Source: Motilimonas sp. E26 (GTDB lineage: Bacteria > Pseudomonadota > Gammaproteobacteria > Enterobacterales > CBDFNC01). From it: 64,000 nucleotides of DNA. The translations under genes and the position numbers were made by a program. Positions 36,198-45,465 of the stretch are shown here, piece by piece; position 1 is the stretch's first letter; the number at the start of each line of letters is the position of its first letter. The DNA lies in NCBI RefSeq assembly GCF_021278025.1, contig NZ_JAIBHJ010000009.1:82931-146930 (forward strand), in the 5' to 3' direction. The notes beneath the pieces are model-generated. The model saw only the letters and a list, made by a program, of their open reading frames with translations, did no database searches and was not told the origin of the DNA.

Positions 36198-37733
36198 ATG
36201 AAGAGAGAAGATATCACATACCCTGTAGTAGATCTATTTGCCGGTCCGGGTGGATTAGGGGAAGGATTTTCTGAACTACACAATTCAAATAATTCTCGAG
36301 CATTCAAGACTATCGTATCTATTGAAAGAGATGAGTTTGCTCATCAGACACTAATGTTAAGGCACTTTTTTAAATCCTACCCCAGATCATTAGTCCCTGA
36401 TGACTATTATGCATATTTAGAGGGGCAAATTAATAAAAAGGAGCTGATTCAAAAAAACAGCCACAACTGGGAGCATGCCAAATCGACAGCTCTGAAAATT
36501 TCATTAGGTGAAGACACGCATGATGAAGTTCAACAGATTATTTGTGACAGACTGAAATCATCAAAGAAGTGGGCATTGATTGGTGGACCACCTTGCCAGG
36601 CTTATTCTCTGGTTGGTCGTTCTAGGATGATGAACAATCCTGAGTTTGAAGAAGACGAACGGCACTTCTTATACAAAGAATATCTCAAAATTATCATTGA
36701 TCATCGTCCTCCTGTTTTTGTCATGGAAAATGTGAAGGGCCTACTTTCAGCAAAGGTTAATGGCGAATCTGTAGTCGATAAGATCGTAGAAGATCTCCGT
36801 AGCCCTCGAAGAGCTATTGAAAAAAATAAAAATGGTCTGAAATACAAGCTTTACTCTTTGTCTCAGTCTGGTGAAGTTGTCGAAGATATTGAACCAAAAT
36901 CCTTCATAGTTAGGGCTGAAGAATATGGTGTACCGCAAGCTCGACACAGAATGTTTATCTTGGGCATAAGAGCTGACATAGACGTAGTGCCCGGAACGCT
37001 TGAAAAGTCTGAACCTCCTAGTGTGGAGCAAATAATCAGCAGCATGCCCAAAATAAGAAGCAGTATTTCTAGGCGAAAAGATGATTATGATGAATGGAAG
37101 GAAGCATTGCTTTGTATAAGTGAGACATCGTGGATATCCTCAAAAAAGAAGGAAGATGTCAGCGTCAAAAAGGAGATTAAGAGTGCGCTAGCAACCATAC
37201 GCAATACTCCGATGGGTAATTCTTCCACGAGATACAGACCTCCGCGCGTCATGAAATCATGGTATTTCGACAACCGGCTGAAAGTGGCAACATGCCATGA
37301 AGCAAGATCTCATATGGTAAGTGACTTGCATCGTTATCTGTATGCTTCGGCTCACGCAAGTGCCTTGGATATCTCCCCTAAATTAAGAGACTTTCCTGAA
37401 GAGCTTCTTCCTGCCCATAAGAATGTCAAAGATGGTTGTGAGGGTAAAATGTTCTCAGACCGCTTCAGAGTTCAGGTAAAGTCTCGTTTTAGCACGACGA
37501 TTACATCTCATATTTCAAAGGATGGTCACTATTTTATCCATTATGATCCGTCACAATGTCGGAGTTTAACTGTAAGAGAGGCTGCAAGACTGCAAACTTT
37601 CCCAGATAACTACCACTTTGAAGGGCCGCGAACTTCTCAGTATCACCAAGTGGGTAACGCCGTTCCACCTTATTTAGCCGTTCAAATAGCTGAAGTTGTC
37701 AAAGAGGTTCTAGATAAAATGCCGGGTGATTGA
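36198..37733 (+). CDS. DNA (cytosine-5)-methyltransferase of the defence operon
   Basis: The 511-aa enzyme methylates cytosine at C5 in DNA. It shows motif I DLFAGPGGLGEGFSELH, the catalytic motif IV GGPPCQAYSLVGRSR (nucleophile Cys), motif VI ENVKGLLS, motif VIII-like EEYGVPQARHRMFILG, a target-recognition region of about 150 residues, and motifs IX-X (LTVREAARLQTFPDNY, QVGNAVPPYLAVQIAEV). The target site cannot be read from the sequence. It precedes MutL/GHKL, Z1, PD-(D/E)XK and AIPR genes, so it probably protects host DNA from, or marks it for, that nuclease system. The coding sequence uses many AGA/AGG codons, unlike the flanking housekeeping genes. Confidence 0.95.
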   Translation: MKREDITYPVVDLFAGPGGLGEGFSELHNSNNSRAFKTIVSIERDEFAHQTLMLRHFFKSYPRSLVPDDYYAYLEGQINKKELIQKNSHNWEHAKSTALKISLGEDTHDEVQQIICDRLKSSKKWALIGGPPCQAYSLVGRSRMMNNPEFEEDERHFLYKEYLKIIIDHRPPVFVMENVKGLLSAKVNGESVVDKIVEDLRSPRRAIEKNKNGLKYKLYSLSQSGEVVEDIEPKSFIVRAEEYGVPQARHRMFILGIRADIDVVPGTLEKSEPPSVEQIISSMPKIRSSISRRKDDYDEWKEALLCISETSWISSKKKEDVSVKKEIKSALATIRNTPMGNSSTRYRPPRVMKSWYFDNRLKVATCHEARSHMVSDLHRYLYASAHASALDISPKLRDFPEELLPAHKNVKDGCEGKMFSDRFRVQVKSRFSTTITSHISKDGHYFIHYDPSQCRSLTVREAARLQTFPDNYHFEGPRTSQYHQVGNAVPPYLAVQIAEVVKEVLDKMPGD

Positions 37734-37800
37734 TGACTGATATTTTAGCGAGGGGAATGCAATTAATTAGCTTACAAGGATAAGGAAGGAGCTAATAAAC

Positions 37801-38142
37801 ATGGTTTACGAGGAGAATATTATCAAGATAGCTCTATACGTCGCCTGTAATGATGGTGTTTTATCGGAGGAAGAAGAGTCACAGCTTATAAAATCATGCT
37901 TGAGAAATTTCCCAAGCATTGATCAGAAAAAAATAGATTTTTGGATAGAAAAGTTTTTTGAAGAGGATCTTTTGCTTGAAGATTACTGCGACAAAATAGC
38001 TGAATTAGAGGACAGGCTAACAGCGCTGAATATTGCGACTGAAACGGCATCGGCTGACGGTTTAGAACTTAGGGAAAATTTGGCGCTTTCTAGGGTAATG
38101 AATTACTGGGATATTCCTTGGGAGGAAATTACTCGTGCCTGA
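37801..38142 (+). CDS. TerB-like small acidic protein inside the defence operon
   Basis: The 113-aa protein has two acidic helical halves with DG loops: VACNDGVLSEEEESQLIKSCL at the start and ATETASADGLELRENLALSRVMNYW at the end. This is the pattern of TerB-like domains, which often accompany phage-defence and tellurite-type modules. The assignment is by pattern only. A strong AAGGAGC ribosome binding site precedes the ATG. Its stop overlaps the GTG start of the ATPase by eight bases, which implies translational coupling and a shared function. Confidence 0.65.
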   Translation: MVYEENIIKIALYVACNDGVLSEEEESQLIKSCLRNFPSIDQKKIDFWIEKFFEEDLLLEDYCDKIAELEDRLTALNIATETASADGLELRENLALSRVMNYWDIPWEEITRA

Positions 38143-39493
38143 ACATATTGACCTATCGCCAAACCCCAAATCCCATATAAAGACGCTATCAAGAATAGGG
38201 TATAACCTAAACTCTGCGATAAGTGACATCATCGATAATTCAGTCACGGCAAAGTCTCAAAATATCTTTATAGAGATGGATGTTGTTGATGAAAAAGCGG
38301 CGTTGGTTATCAAAGATGATGGCTACGGAATGGATGAAGATACGCTAATCAACTCTATGAGGATAGGTTGTAAAGATCCATCAGATATTAGAGGCGAGTC
38401 TGACTTAGGACGGTTTGGTTCTGGGATGAAGATGGCTAGTTTTTCTCAAGCGAGAAAGCTAACGGTTATTAGCAAGTGTGAAAAATCAAATGTTCAGAGT
38501 GCTACTTGGGATTTAGATTTAGTTGAGCAAAAGAATGCATGGAAATTAATTAAGCACACTGAGCAAGAAACAGATGGGTTGTGCTCGAAGTTTAACATTG
38601 TGCTTGGACAAGCTGGAACTGCTGTAATATGGGAAAACATTGGTAAATATTATGGATTTCCAATAGCTGAACTTCAAGCAATCTTGGGGCAAGATTTAGC
38701 CAGCTTAAAAAATTATGTTCGACTATATTTTCATAAATTTATGGAAGGTAAACAAGCGATAAGCTTTTATTTTAATTATCAAAAATTAGAGCATTTCGAT
38801 CCATTTTTGAGAAATAGAAACGGTTACCAAGAAGGCCCATCACAAAAATTTAGAGTTAAAAAGGGGGGAAGTATTGAGCTGAGGGTTCACATACTGCCTC
38901 ATGAATCTAAATTGACAAAAGCTGACCTCGATAGTTTAGGTGGGGCAGACCAAATTACAGCTAGTCAAGGGCTATACGTTTATAGGGCGAACAGGCTAAT
39001 TATCTCTGGGGGATGGTTTGGCCTTACTAGGCTATCACAACTTGGAAAGTTGGCTAGAGTTGAGGTGAATGTACCCACCAGCCTAGATGAAGAATGGTCG
39101 ACAGATGTTAAGAAATCCTCGCTTGAGATCCCTCATAAAGTAAAAGTGAAACTAAAACAGTTGATTAGAGAACCTATAAAAAGATCTCAAAAGACTTATC
39201 GTTATCGGGGGCGTTTAGAAGAGGCTAATGCGTTCTGGAAGGTAAATGAAAACGAAAGAGAGAAAAGCATTAGCTATGAAATATCTAAAGATAACACTCT
39301 TCTAAAGAAGCTGCTGGTAACTCTAGATAGAGAGCAGTTATCTGATCTTATTGAGTATTTTAAACATTTATCAGAAGAAATTCCCATTCATCATATCTAT
39401 GAAAAAATGTCTTCAGAGCCCAATAAAATTAATCAGAATGATATTAGCTATGACGACTTACTAGAAGGGTTTAAAAAACTATGGAACAAGTAG
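38135..39493 (+). CDS. MutL/HSP90-type (GHKL) ATPase of the Mza-like system, GTG start
   Basis: The 452-aa protein has a GHKL ATPase fold: N-box AISDIIDNSVTAKS, G1 box IKDDGYGMDEDTL, and the lid GRFGSGMKMASFSQARKLTVIS. The transducer domain follows (LYVYRANRLIISGGWFGL, then VNVPTSLDEEWSTDVKKSSL, as in MORC/MutL ATPases). Proteins of this kind dimerise on ATP binding and act as DNA clamps or regulators. The GTG start has GGAGG about nine bases upstream and lies inside the end of the TerB-like gene; its 3' end overlaps the Z1 gene by 13 bases. Confidence 0.9.
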   Translation: MPEHIDLSPNPKSHIKTLSRIGYNLNSAISDIIDNSVTAKSQNIFIEMDVVDEKAALVIKDDGYGMDEDTLINSMRIGCKDPSDIRGESDLGRFGSGMKMASFSQARKLTVISKCEKSNVQSATWDLDLVEQKNAWKLIKHTEQETDGLCSKFNIVLGQAGTAVIWENIGKYYGFPIAELQAILGQDLASLKNYVRLYFHKFMEGKQAISFYFNYQKLEHFDPFLRNRNGYQEGPSQKFRVKKGGSIELRVHILPHESKLTKADLDSLGGADQITASQGLYVYRANRLIISGGWFGLTRLSQLGKLARVEVNVPTSLDEEWSTDVKKSSLEIPHKVKVKLKQLIREPIKRSQKTYRYRGRLEEANAFWKVNENEREKSISYEISKDNTLLKKLLVTLDREQLSDLIEYFKHLSEEIPIHHIYEKMSSEPNKINQNDISYDDLLEGFKKLWNK

Positions 39494-42273
39494 CGATCGA
39501 AGATTGTACTAATACACTTCTTAGAATTTTCAACGAAGCTAAGGCATCTGGAGAAAAAGTTGATGAGGAGTTTATTGGAAAAACTATTGAACAGCTCAAA
39601 TCGATGCTTCCACAGTATAAGACGTTTAGTGAGGATGATTGGAAGACGATAAAGTTTAAAATCGAGACAAATATAAATGTAGAGATTGACGAGCGCCCGA
39701 TTATTTTAACAAGCCCAACAGTTGAAAGGTGGTTAGATCATAAGCGTGGAGAATTGGAGTGGGACTATTGGAAGGCCTACAAAGAGTATCTTATTGATCA
39801 GGGTCGTTCATTGGACGTTATCAAGGAAACAGAAAGAACTATTGATGAAATACTAGATTGCTCAGGAGATCCACATAAAGAGGGGAAGTGGAACCGTCGA
39901 GGACTAGTAATGGGGAATGTTCAGTCTGGTAAGACGCAAAACTATCTAGGTTTAATAAATAAAGCCATAGACTCTGGATACAAAGTTATTGTCGTATTAG
40001 GCGGTCATCTAAACGAGCTGAGAACGCAGACACAAGAACGGTTAGATGAGGGGGTAATCGGTAGAGAGTCTAAAAAGAGGTATGAAAGCGGCCTTCCTAT
40101 TGGAGTTGGAAAATACAGAGATGAAAACTTAAGAGCTGTGTACTTAACAACAACAGAAGGTGACTTCAAAAAAAATGTAGCCAATAGTTTTGGCATTCAT
40201 TTTTCAATAGAAGCTCCAATAGTTTTTGTTATAAAAAAATGGGCGTCGGTACTAAATAATTTATACGAATGGATCGCAGAAAAACATAGTCTAGATGTTG
40301 AAGCAGGACAAAAATTGAACTCTCAACTCTTGTTAATTGATGATGAAGCTGATTATGCGTCAATAAATACCAAGCACGAAAAAGGTGATATTACTGCAAT
40401 CAATAACAATATAAGAAAGATTTTATCTCTTTTTAATCGGTCTACTTATATTGGTTACACCGCAACTCCATTTGCAAATATATTTATTGATCCAGACGAA
40501 GAACATATAAATATCGGTGACGATCTCTTTCCAGCTGATTTTATGATCAGAATACCAACTCCTGACAGCTATGTGGGGCAAAAGCACTTTTTCCAGTCTA
40601 ATAATGACACTAAAGGAGATCCAGTAGTCATCGTTGACGATAATGAAAAGCTCCTACTTGCAAAAAGTAAGAAAGATACTCCTGTTGGTGTTTTGCCTGA
40701 GTCATTAAAAGAATCAATTAGGTGTTATCTGATCACAGTGGCAGTGAGGTCTCTTCGAGGTGTGCCAAAAGCTCATAATACAATGTTAATAAACATGACT
40801 CACTTAACCGTTCTGCAAGATAAAATTGCCGAATTAGTTGATGAGTATATGTATGAAATCCGCAACGCAGCCGATTATGCACTTGGATATCCTTTGGAGA
40901 CTGCTCTGGTAAAGAGCGAAGCGATTTCGGAGATCCAACATAGTTTTAACAAATTCTTCGAAGTTAGCGAAACTTTTGAAGATGTTTACCCGCATTTAAA
41001 AAGAGCTATCGGAAAGACTAGGGTATTTGCTGTTCACGGAAAATCTACTGAAAACTTAGACTATTCATCTTATAAAGCGAATGGCCTGTCGGCCATTGTG
41101 ATAGGGGGACATAAGCTTTCTAGAGGGTTAACCCTAGAAGGCCTTACAGTTTCATATTTTACAAGAAACTCAAAAGCCTATGATACATTAATGCAAATGT
41201 GCCGCTGGTTTGGATATAGACCTGGATACAAAGATCTATGTAAGTTGTTCATTACTGAGGAGTCTTATGAGTGGTATGAATTTATCTCGGGCGCAATTGA
41301 CGAACTTTATCTTGAGCTTGGAAGAATGTCAGAGCAAAAGAAAACTCCAGGTGAGTTCGGGCTCAAGGTAAGAGAACACCCTGGTGCGTTGCTAATCACA
41401 GCAAAACAAAAAATGAATGCCGCTCATAGCCATACGCGATCTTTAGATTTGGCTGGGCGTAGACTGAGGAAGTATGAGTTTTATGTTTCAGATGAGAATA
41501 ATCTGAAAAATATGGATGTTGCCCGAAGCTTAATAAGCCAGCTAATTGACGCAGGTTTAAATAGATATGACTCTAAAGATGGCTCAACAGTATTCTACGA
41601 TGTTGATCACTCTATCGTTAGAGATTTTATTTCCAATACAAAGTACGTAGAAGGTGAAGTATCCGATGATTTATTATTGCAATATATTTCAAAGTTAGAA
41701 AAATTAGATCTTCCTAAATTTACTGTCTGCGTTAAGAATATTAATAAAGAAATACAAACTTGGTGGTCTCAGAAGTCCGTTCAGGATGGTGATCCAGAAT
41801 TGCCAAGCGTGATTTCTTTAGACCCAAGACTGCCGGAAATAAAGCCCTCAAAAAGAAAACTGTTGAAGTCTACTAGCGGCAATACTGTTTGCTGGGAAAG
41901 GCAGGAGATCGGGGACAAGCATGATGAAAAATATTTCTTACACAATCCGGATAATGCAACAAAAGAGTCTGACTCATTTTATTATATTAGGAACTCAGAG
42001 CGTAGCCAGCCAGGACTTATTATTTATACTTTAGCCGTAGGGACGCTACCAAAGAATGCCAAAAAAGATGACGATGTTATTCTGGGTATTCCTCACAAAG
42101 ATCCAACTATTAGTTACTCAATTTCTTTTCCTGTGCATGAAAATCTAAAAGGAAAATCGAAGAAGGAAATTGATCGGATATCTAGAGATGCAAAAGTTTC
42201 CTACGTGGTAAATCAAATATGGAAAGTGTTAAATGAAGAGCAAGTAATGGAGTACGAAGAAGATGACGAATAG
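39481..42273 (+). CDS. Z1-domain helicase-like protein
   Basis: The 930-aa protein has the Z1 domain of phage-defence operons, a superfamily 2-like ATPase. Visible motifs are Walker A GNVQSGKTQNYLGL (about residue 143), Walker B LLIDDEADYASINT, a TAT motif in YIGYTATPFANIF, and a late QMCRWFGYRPGYKDL that resembles helicase motif VI. GGHKLSRGLTLEGLTVSYF precedes it. The long C-terminal part has no motif I can name. It overlaps the upstream ATPase by 13 bases and the downstream nuclease gene by 11, so the operon is tightly coupled. It probably couples ATP hydrolysis to DNA handling for the nuclease. Confidence 0.93.
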   Translation: MEQVAIEDCTNTLLRIFNEAKASGEKVDEEFIGKTIEQLKSMLPQYKTFSEDDWKTIKFKIETNINVEIDERPIILTSPTVERWLDHKRGELEWDYWKAYKEYLIDQGRSLDVIKETERTIDEILDCSGDPHKEGKWNRRGLVMGNVQSGKTQNYLGLINKAIDSGYKVIVVLGGHLNELRTQTQERLDEGVIGRESKKRYESGLPIGVGKYRDENLRAVYLTTTEGDFKKNVANSFGIHFSIEAPIVFVIKKWASVLNNLYEWIAEKHSLDVEAGQKLNSQLLLIDDEADYASINTKHEKGDITAINNNIRKILSLFNRSTYIGYTATPFANIFIDPDEEHINIGDDLFPADFMIRIPTPDSYVGQKHFFQSNNDTKGDPVVIVDDNEKLLLAKSKKDTPVGVLPESLKESIRCYLITVAVRSLRGVPKAHNTMLINMTHLTVLQDKIAELVDEYMYEIRNAADYALGYPLETALVKSEAISEIQHSFNKFFEVSETFEDVYPHLKRAIGKTRVFAVHGKSTENLDYSSYKANGLSAIVIGGHKLSRGLTLEGLTVSYFTRNSKAYDTLMQMCRWFGYRPGYKDLCKLFITEESYEWYEFISGAIDELYLELGRMSEQKKTPGEFGLKVREHPGALLITAKQKMNAAHSHTRSLDLAGRRLRKYEFYVSDENNLKNMDVARSLISQLIDAGLNRYDSKDGSTVFYDVDHSIVRDFISNTKYVEGEVSDDLLLQYISKLEKLDLPKFTVCVKNINKEIQTWWSQKSVQDGDPELPSVISLDPRLPEIKPSKRKLLKSTSGNTVCWERQEIGDKHDEKYFLHNPDNATKESDSFYYIRNSERSQPGLIIYTLAVGTLPKNAKKDDDVILGIPHKDPTISYSISFPVHENLKGKSKKEIDRISRDAKVSYVVNQIWKVLNEEQVMEYEEDDE

Positions 42274-43255
42274 ATACCAAGATTTTTTCAAAGATAACCC
42301 TTGGGAGGGGATCGATGTAGGATCATATCCGTCATCAGCTAGAAGGTTGTATAAAGAGGATGCTAGATTTTGGGTTTCTGTTAATGCAGAAGGAAACTTT
42401 TTGTTTTTTGTAGAAGAGAATGGAAGTTTCGACTTTGATATTGTCAATAGATTAGATTGCCTAAGTATTCAATTAGATCAGATCTCAGATAAGACGCGGC
42501 TTGTTTGTACTCTTTTAGATGCAGAAATGTTTGATAAGTTCCGCACAATTGCTAAGGATGTCGCGGCATACTCGTCAGAATATGGCGGATTAAACCTGTT
42601 TCGTAGTGTTATAGCGAGAATTTACTCATGGAGTGAGTTCTTGAAGCCGTCCAGATCTGGATTAGGCTTTAGGGAGTTGATTGGATTTTGGGGGGAGCTG
42701 TTTATATTCCACAGTCATTTCGTTGAATTTTTCGGTTCCGAAGAAGCACTTAAAGCTTGGATTGGGCCAGAAAACAAGAAGCAGGACTTCACGTTCGGGG
42801 ATTATGCTTTCGAGATAAAAACAAGCATTGTAGGTGATAACAATGACCTCAAAATATCCTCAATAGAGCAGCTTCAAAAGGTTACGAACTCTCTTTACCT
42901 AATTACTCTGAGGGTAAATGAGAGCCTAGGATTGTCCGGACTGACAGTGGCTGATTTGGTTGATAAATGCATTACTCTAATTGACGAAGACGATGCCCTG
43001 AAATCTGAGTTTTTGCATAAAATCGCTAAAAAGTATGGCAAGGCAAATGATGCTGAATTGGCAAGAAAATTCATTGATATCAGCATGACTGCTTATGAGG
43101 TGACTGACGATTTTCCGAGAATAGTCCCGGAAAATTTACCTCATGAGAAAATATTGAAAGCTAAGTACACAATCGATGGTAATTCGCTTGAGAAATATAA
43201 GGCTTCAAAAACATTAAGGGAGATCGTTGATTATGGAACCGCTACTACAGTTTAA
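42263..43255 (+). CDS. PD-(D/E)XK nuclease family protein (DUF4420)
   Basis: The 330-aa protein matches the PD-(D/E)XK proteins that accompany Z1 and AIPR genes. The core is ELIGFWGELFIFHSHFVEFFG, then WIGPENKKQDFTFGDYAFEIKTS, in which the Asp of QDF and the Glu-Lys of EIKTS fit the D...ExK nuclease signature. It most likely is the DNA-cleaving or DNA-binding subunit. It overlaps Z1 at its start and the AIPR gene at its end. AT-rich codon use matches the rest of the island. Confidence 0.88.
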   Translation: MTNRYQDFFKDNPWEGIDVGSYPSSARRLYKEDARFWVSVNAEGNFLFFVEENGSFDFDIVNRLDCLSIQLDQISDKTRLVCTLLDAEMFDKFRTIAKDVAAYSSEYGGLNLFRSVIARIYSWSEFLKPSRSGLGFRELIGFWGELFIFHSHFVEFFGSEEALKAWIGPENKKQDFTFGDYAFEIKTSIVGDNNDLKISSIEQLQKVTNSLYLITLRVNESLGLSGLTVADLVDKCITLIDEDDALKSEFLHKIAKKYGKANDAELARKFIDISMTAYEVTDDFPRIVPENLPHEKILKAKYTIDGNSLEKYKASKTLREIVDYGTATTV

Positions 43256-45332
43256 AAATGAGTTAATAAATGGAGTGAAGTTATCAGCGGAGAAGAATCT
43301 TTGTTTTGATGAAGAAAAATTCTTTGAGCTTATTTCTGAATCTATATCAGAAGCAGGAATTCTGGATAATATTGAGTACCACCCATACAGAAATTCAAAC
43401 AAGTATATGAAGATAGATGGGTATAGCTGGAACCCCTTGGAAAAGACCTTGAGTGGCATTATTACAGATTTTGAGGATAGTGAAGATATTCAAACTATTA
43501 CCAAAACGGACTTGATTAAGTTGGGTAAAAATGTCTCCAGATTTTTAGAAAAGATAGATGATGTGAGCTTTTTGGATGCGCTTGAGGAGTCAACAGATAA
43601 GGTAATAGCTGACTCTATGAGTTTTTATTTGCCAAACGTTTTAAAGTTTAGAGTTGTTGTTCTTAGCACAAGAAAACTCAGTGACCGCGTAAAAAAGGTC
43701 GCTATTGAGCCAATAAGAGAAAAGTCAACTTCTATAGAAATTTGGGATTTAGAGAGGTTAAAGACTTTGTCTGAATCTGGAACAGAAAACGAGCCTTTCT
43801 CAATAGATTTTCTCAGTGTTTGTAATGGCCTCAATAATTTGCCCGCAAATACGGATGATGAAAACACCCTCACTTATTTGTGTGTTATGCCTGGAAAAGT
43901 TCTCAGCGAAATATATGATGAGTTCGGACAGCGTTTGCTTGAAGCGAATGTTCGAACGTTCCTAGATTTTCGGTCTTCAGTCAATAACGGTATTAGGAAG
44001 GCCTTGCTAACGGAGCCTGAGAATTTTTTTGCTTATAACAATGGATTAACGTGCACTGCAACTAATGTGGAATTTGCTAATGTTGGTGGTGTTCAAGTTA
44101 TTTCTAAACTCGACAACCTTCAAATAGTAAATGGAGGTCAGACTACCGCGTCGATTTATTTTGCTCCACGAGAAAAAGGTGGAATCGGAGATAAGCTGTA
44201 TAAGGATATCGACCTCGATAAGGTTTTTGTTCAAATGAAGCTTACTGTAATCCGTGATGAAGAAAAAATCGAAAATCTAAAGTCACGAATAAGTCAGTAT
44301 GCGAACACTCAAAACTCTATTCAAAAGTCAGACTTAGTATCAAATCGCCCATTCCACAGAAACTTAGAAAAGTTAGCGCTTTCAATTCCTATGCCTGCGG
44401 GTGAAACAGGGTTATCTACTAAATGGTTTTATGAGCGTGCCAGGGGACAATATACGACAAGAATTCGAGCTCTTACCAAGGCACAAAAAGACCGCTTTAT
44501 GCTTGAGTTTCCAAAGAACCAGAAGTTTTCAAAAACAGACATGGCTAAGTTTGAAAATACATGGCGAATGAAACCTAATGAAGTGAAAAAGGGGGCTCAA
44601 GCTAACTTGAAATTACTTGGTGAAGTAATTTCTGAAGAGTATAACAAGGATGAAACGCTGTTTAAGCATGCGTTTTATCGAGAGCTCATAGCAAAAGCAA
44701 TACTATTTAAAAGTGCTGATTCAACCATCTTTAAATCAGATTGGTACAAGGACGAGAGTGGTTTTAAGGCTGAGGCGGTCACTTATACTTTAGCATTCCT
44801 GAGATATTTATTAATCCAACAGAAGAAAGATATTAATCTTTCTCGAATTTTTCAAAATCAAGATATCTCTCCTACGCTATCAAAACAAATTGAAGTCTTA
44901 GGTCAATTCGTAAGAGAAAAAATATTAGATCCGGCATTTAGAGGCGGGCAAGGTAACCCCTCTGAATTTTGTAAATCACCAAAAGGCTGGGAAGCATTTA
45001 AACTTTTGAGTTTTGATTTGGATATACTTGCTGACTCTGACGTTCACGATAGTAGCGAGATAAAAGAAAAGAAGTTGGATAACAAGAACATAAATGAAGC
45101 AGGGTCTCAAATTGAAGCTCAGACCGGCATAATAGACGTCAAACTGGAAGAGTGGAAAGCGATAGCGGCGTTTTATAAATCCAAGGGCTACCCTACTTAT
45201 CACAAAAATATATCGCTGCCGGAAAAATGCTATAAGATGCATGTTGGAGGGGGGTTGCCTTCGGATAAACAGAGCGTTGAAGCGTTAAGAATACGAGAGA
45301 GTGCTTATAGTGAAGGTTTTGACTTTATTTAG
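43233..45332 (+). CDS. AIPR family abortive-infection protein
   Basis: The 699-aa protein carries the AIPR (abortive infection phage resistance) core: ENFFAYNNGLTCTATNVEF, then LQIVNGGQTTASIYFAPREKGG and KLTVIRDEEKIENLKSRISQYANTQN (split here). These proteins act in anti-phage systems, often as the final gene of the operon. The ATG at 43233 is favoured over an in-frame TTG at 43227; it lies 23 bases inside the preceding nuclease gene. It ends 60 bases before the yicC terminator, so it is the last gene of the island. Confidence 0.92.
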   Translation: MEPLLQFKNELINGVKLSAEKNLCFDEEKFFELISESISEAGILDNIEYHPYRNSNKYMKIDGYSWNPLEKTLSGIITDFEDSEDIQTITKTDLIKLGKNVSRFLEKIDDVSFLDALEESTDKVIADSMSFYLPNVLKFRVVVLSTRKLSDRVKKVAIEPIREKSTSIEIWDLERLKTLSESGTENEPFSIDFLSVCNGLNNLPANTDDENTLTYLCVMPGKVLSEIYDEFGQRLLEANVRTFLDFRSSVNNGIRKALLTEPENFFAYNNGLTCTATNVEFANVGGVQVISKLDNLQIVNGGQTTASIYFAPREKGGIGDKLYKDIDLDKVFVQMKLTVIRDEEKIENLKSRISQYANTQNSIQKSDLVSNRPFHRNLEKLALSIPMPAGETGLSTKWFYERARGQYTTRIRALTKAQKDRFMLEFPKNQKFSKTDMAKFENTWRMKPNEVKKGAQANLKLLGEVISEEYNKDETLFKHAFYRELIAKAILFKSADSTIFKSDWYKDESGFKAEAVTYTLAFLRYLLIQQKKDINLSRIFQNQDISPTLSKQIEVLGQFVREKILDPAFRGGQGNPSEFCKSPKGWEAFKLLSFDLDILADSDVHDSSEIKEKKLDNKNINEAGSQIEAQTGIIDVKLEEWKAIAAFYKSKGYPTYHKNISLPEKCYKMHVGGGLPSDKQSVEALRIRESAYSEGFDFI

Positions 45333-45391
45333 CAAAAATACCCCACCACTTAAATAGCAACTGGTAACGGACATCAGTAAACCGATTTGGA

Positions 45392-45438
45392 CGGGAAAAA
45401 TAAAAAGCCCTTTATTTACAATCAAATAACAGGGCTTT
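45392..45438 (-). terminator. Terminator of yicC
   Basis: On the minus strand AAAGCCCT-GTTATTT pairs with AAATAA-AGGGCTTT across a short loop and is followed by a T-rich tail. On the + strand it also stands at the end of the AIPR gene and may serve both directions. Confidence 0.8.
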
Positions 45439-45465
45439 AAGAATGTTGTTGGACGTGTGAAAAAA

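Noticed and set aside
36198..45332. DISARM or BREX system
   Set aside because: No PglX/PglZ/BrxL, DrmA/DrmB or phospholipase D genes are present; the Z1/DUF4420/AIPR/GHKL set fits Mza instead.
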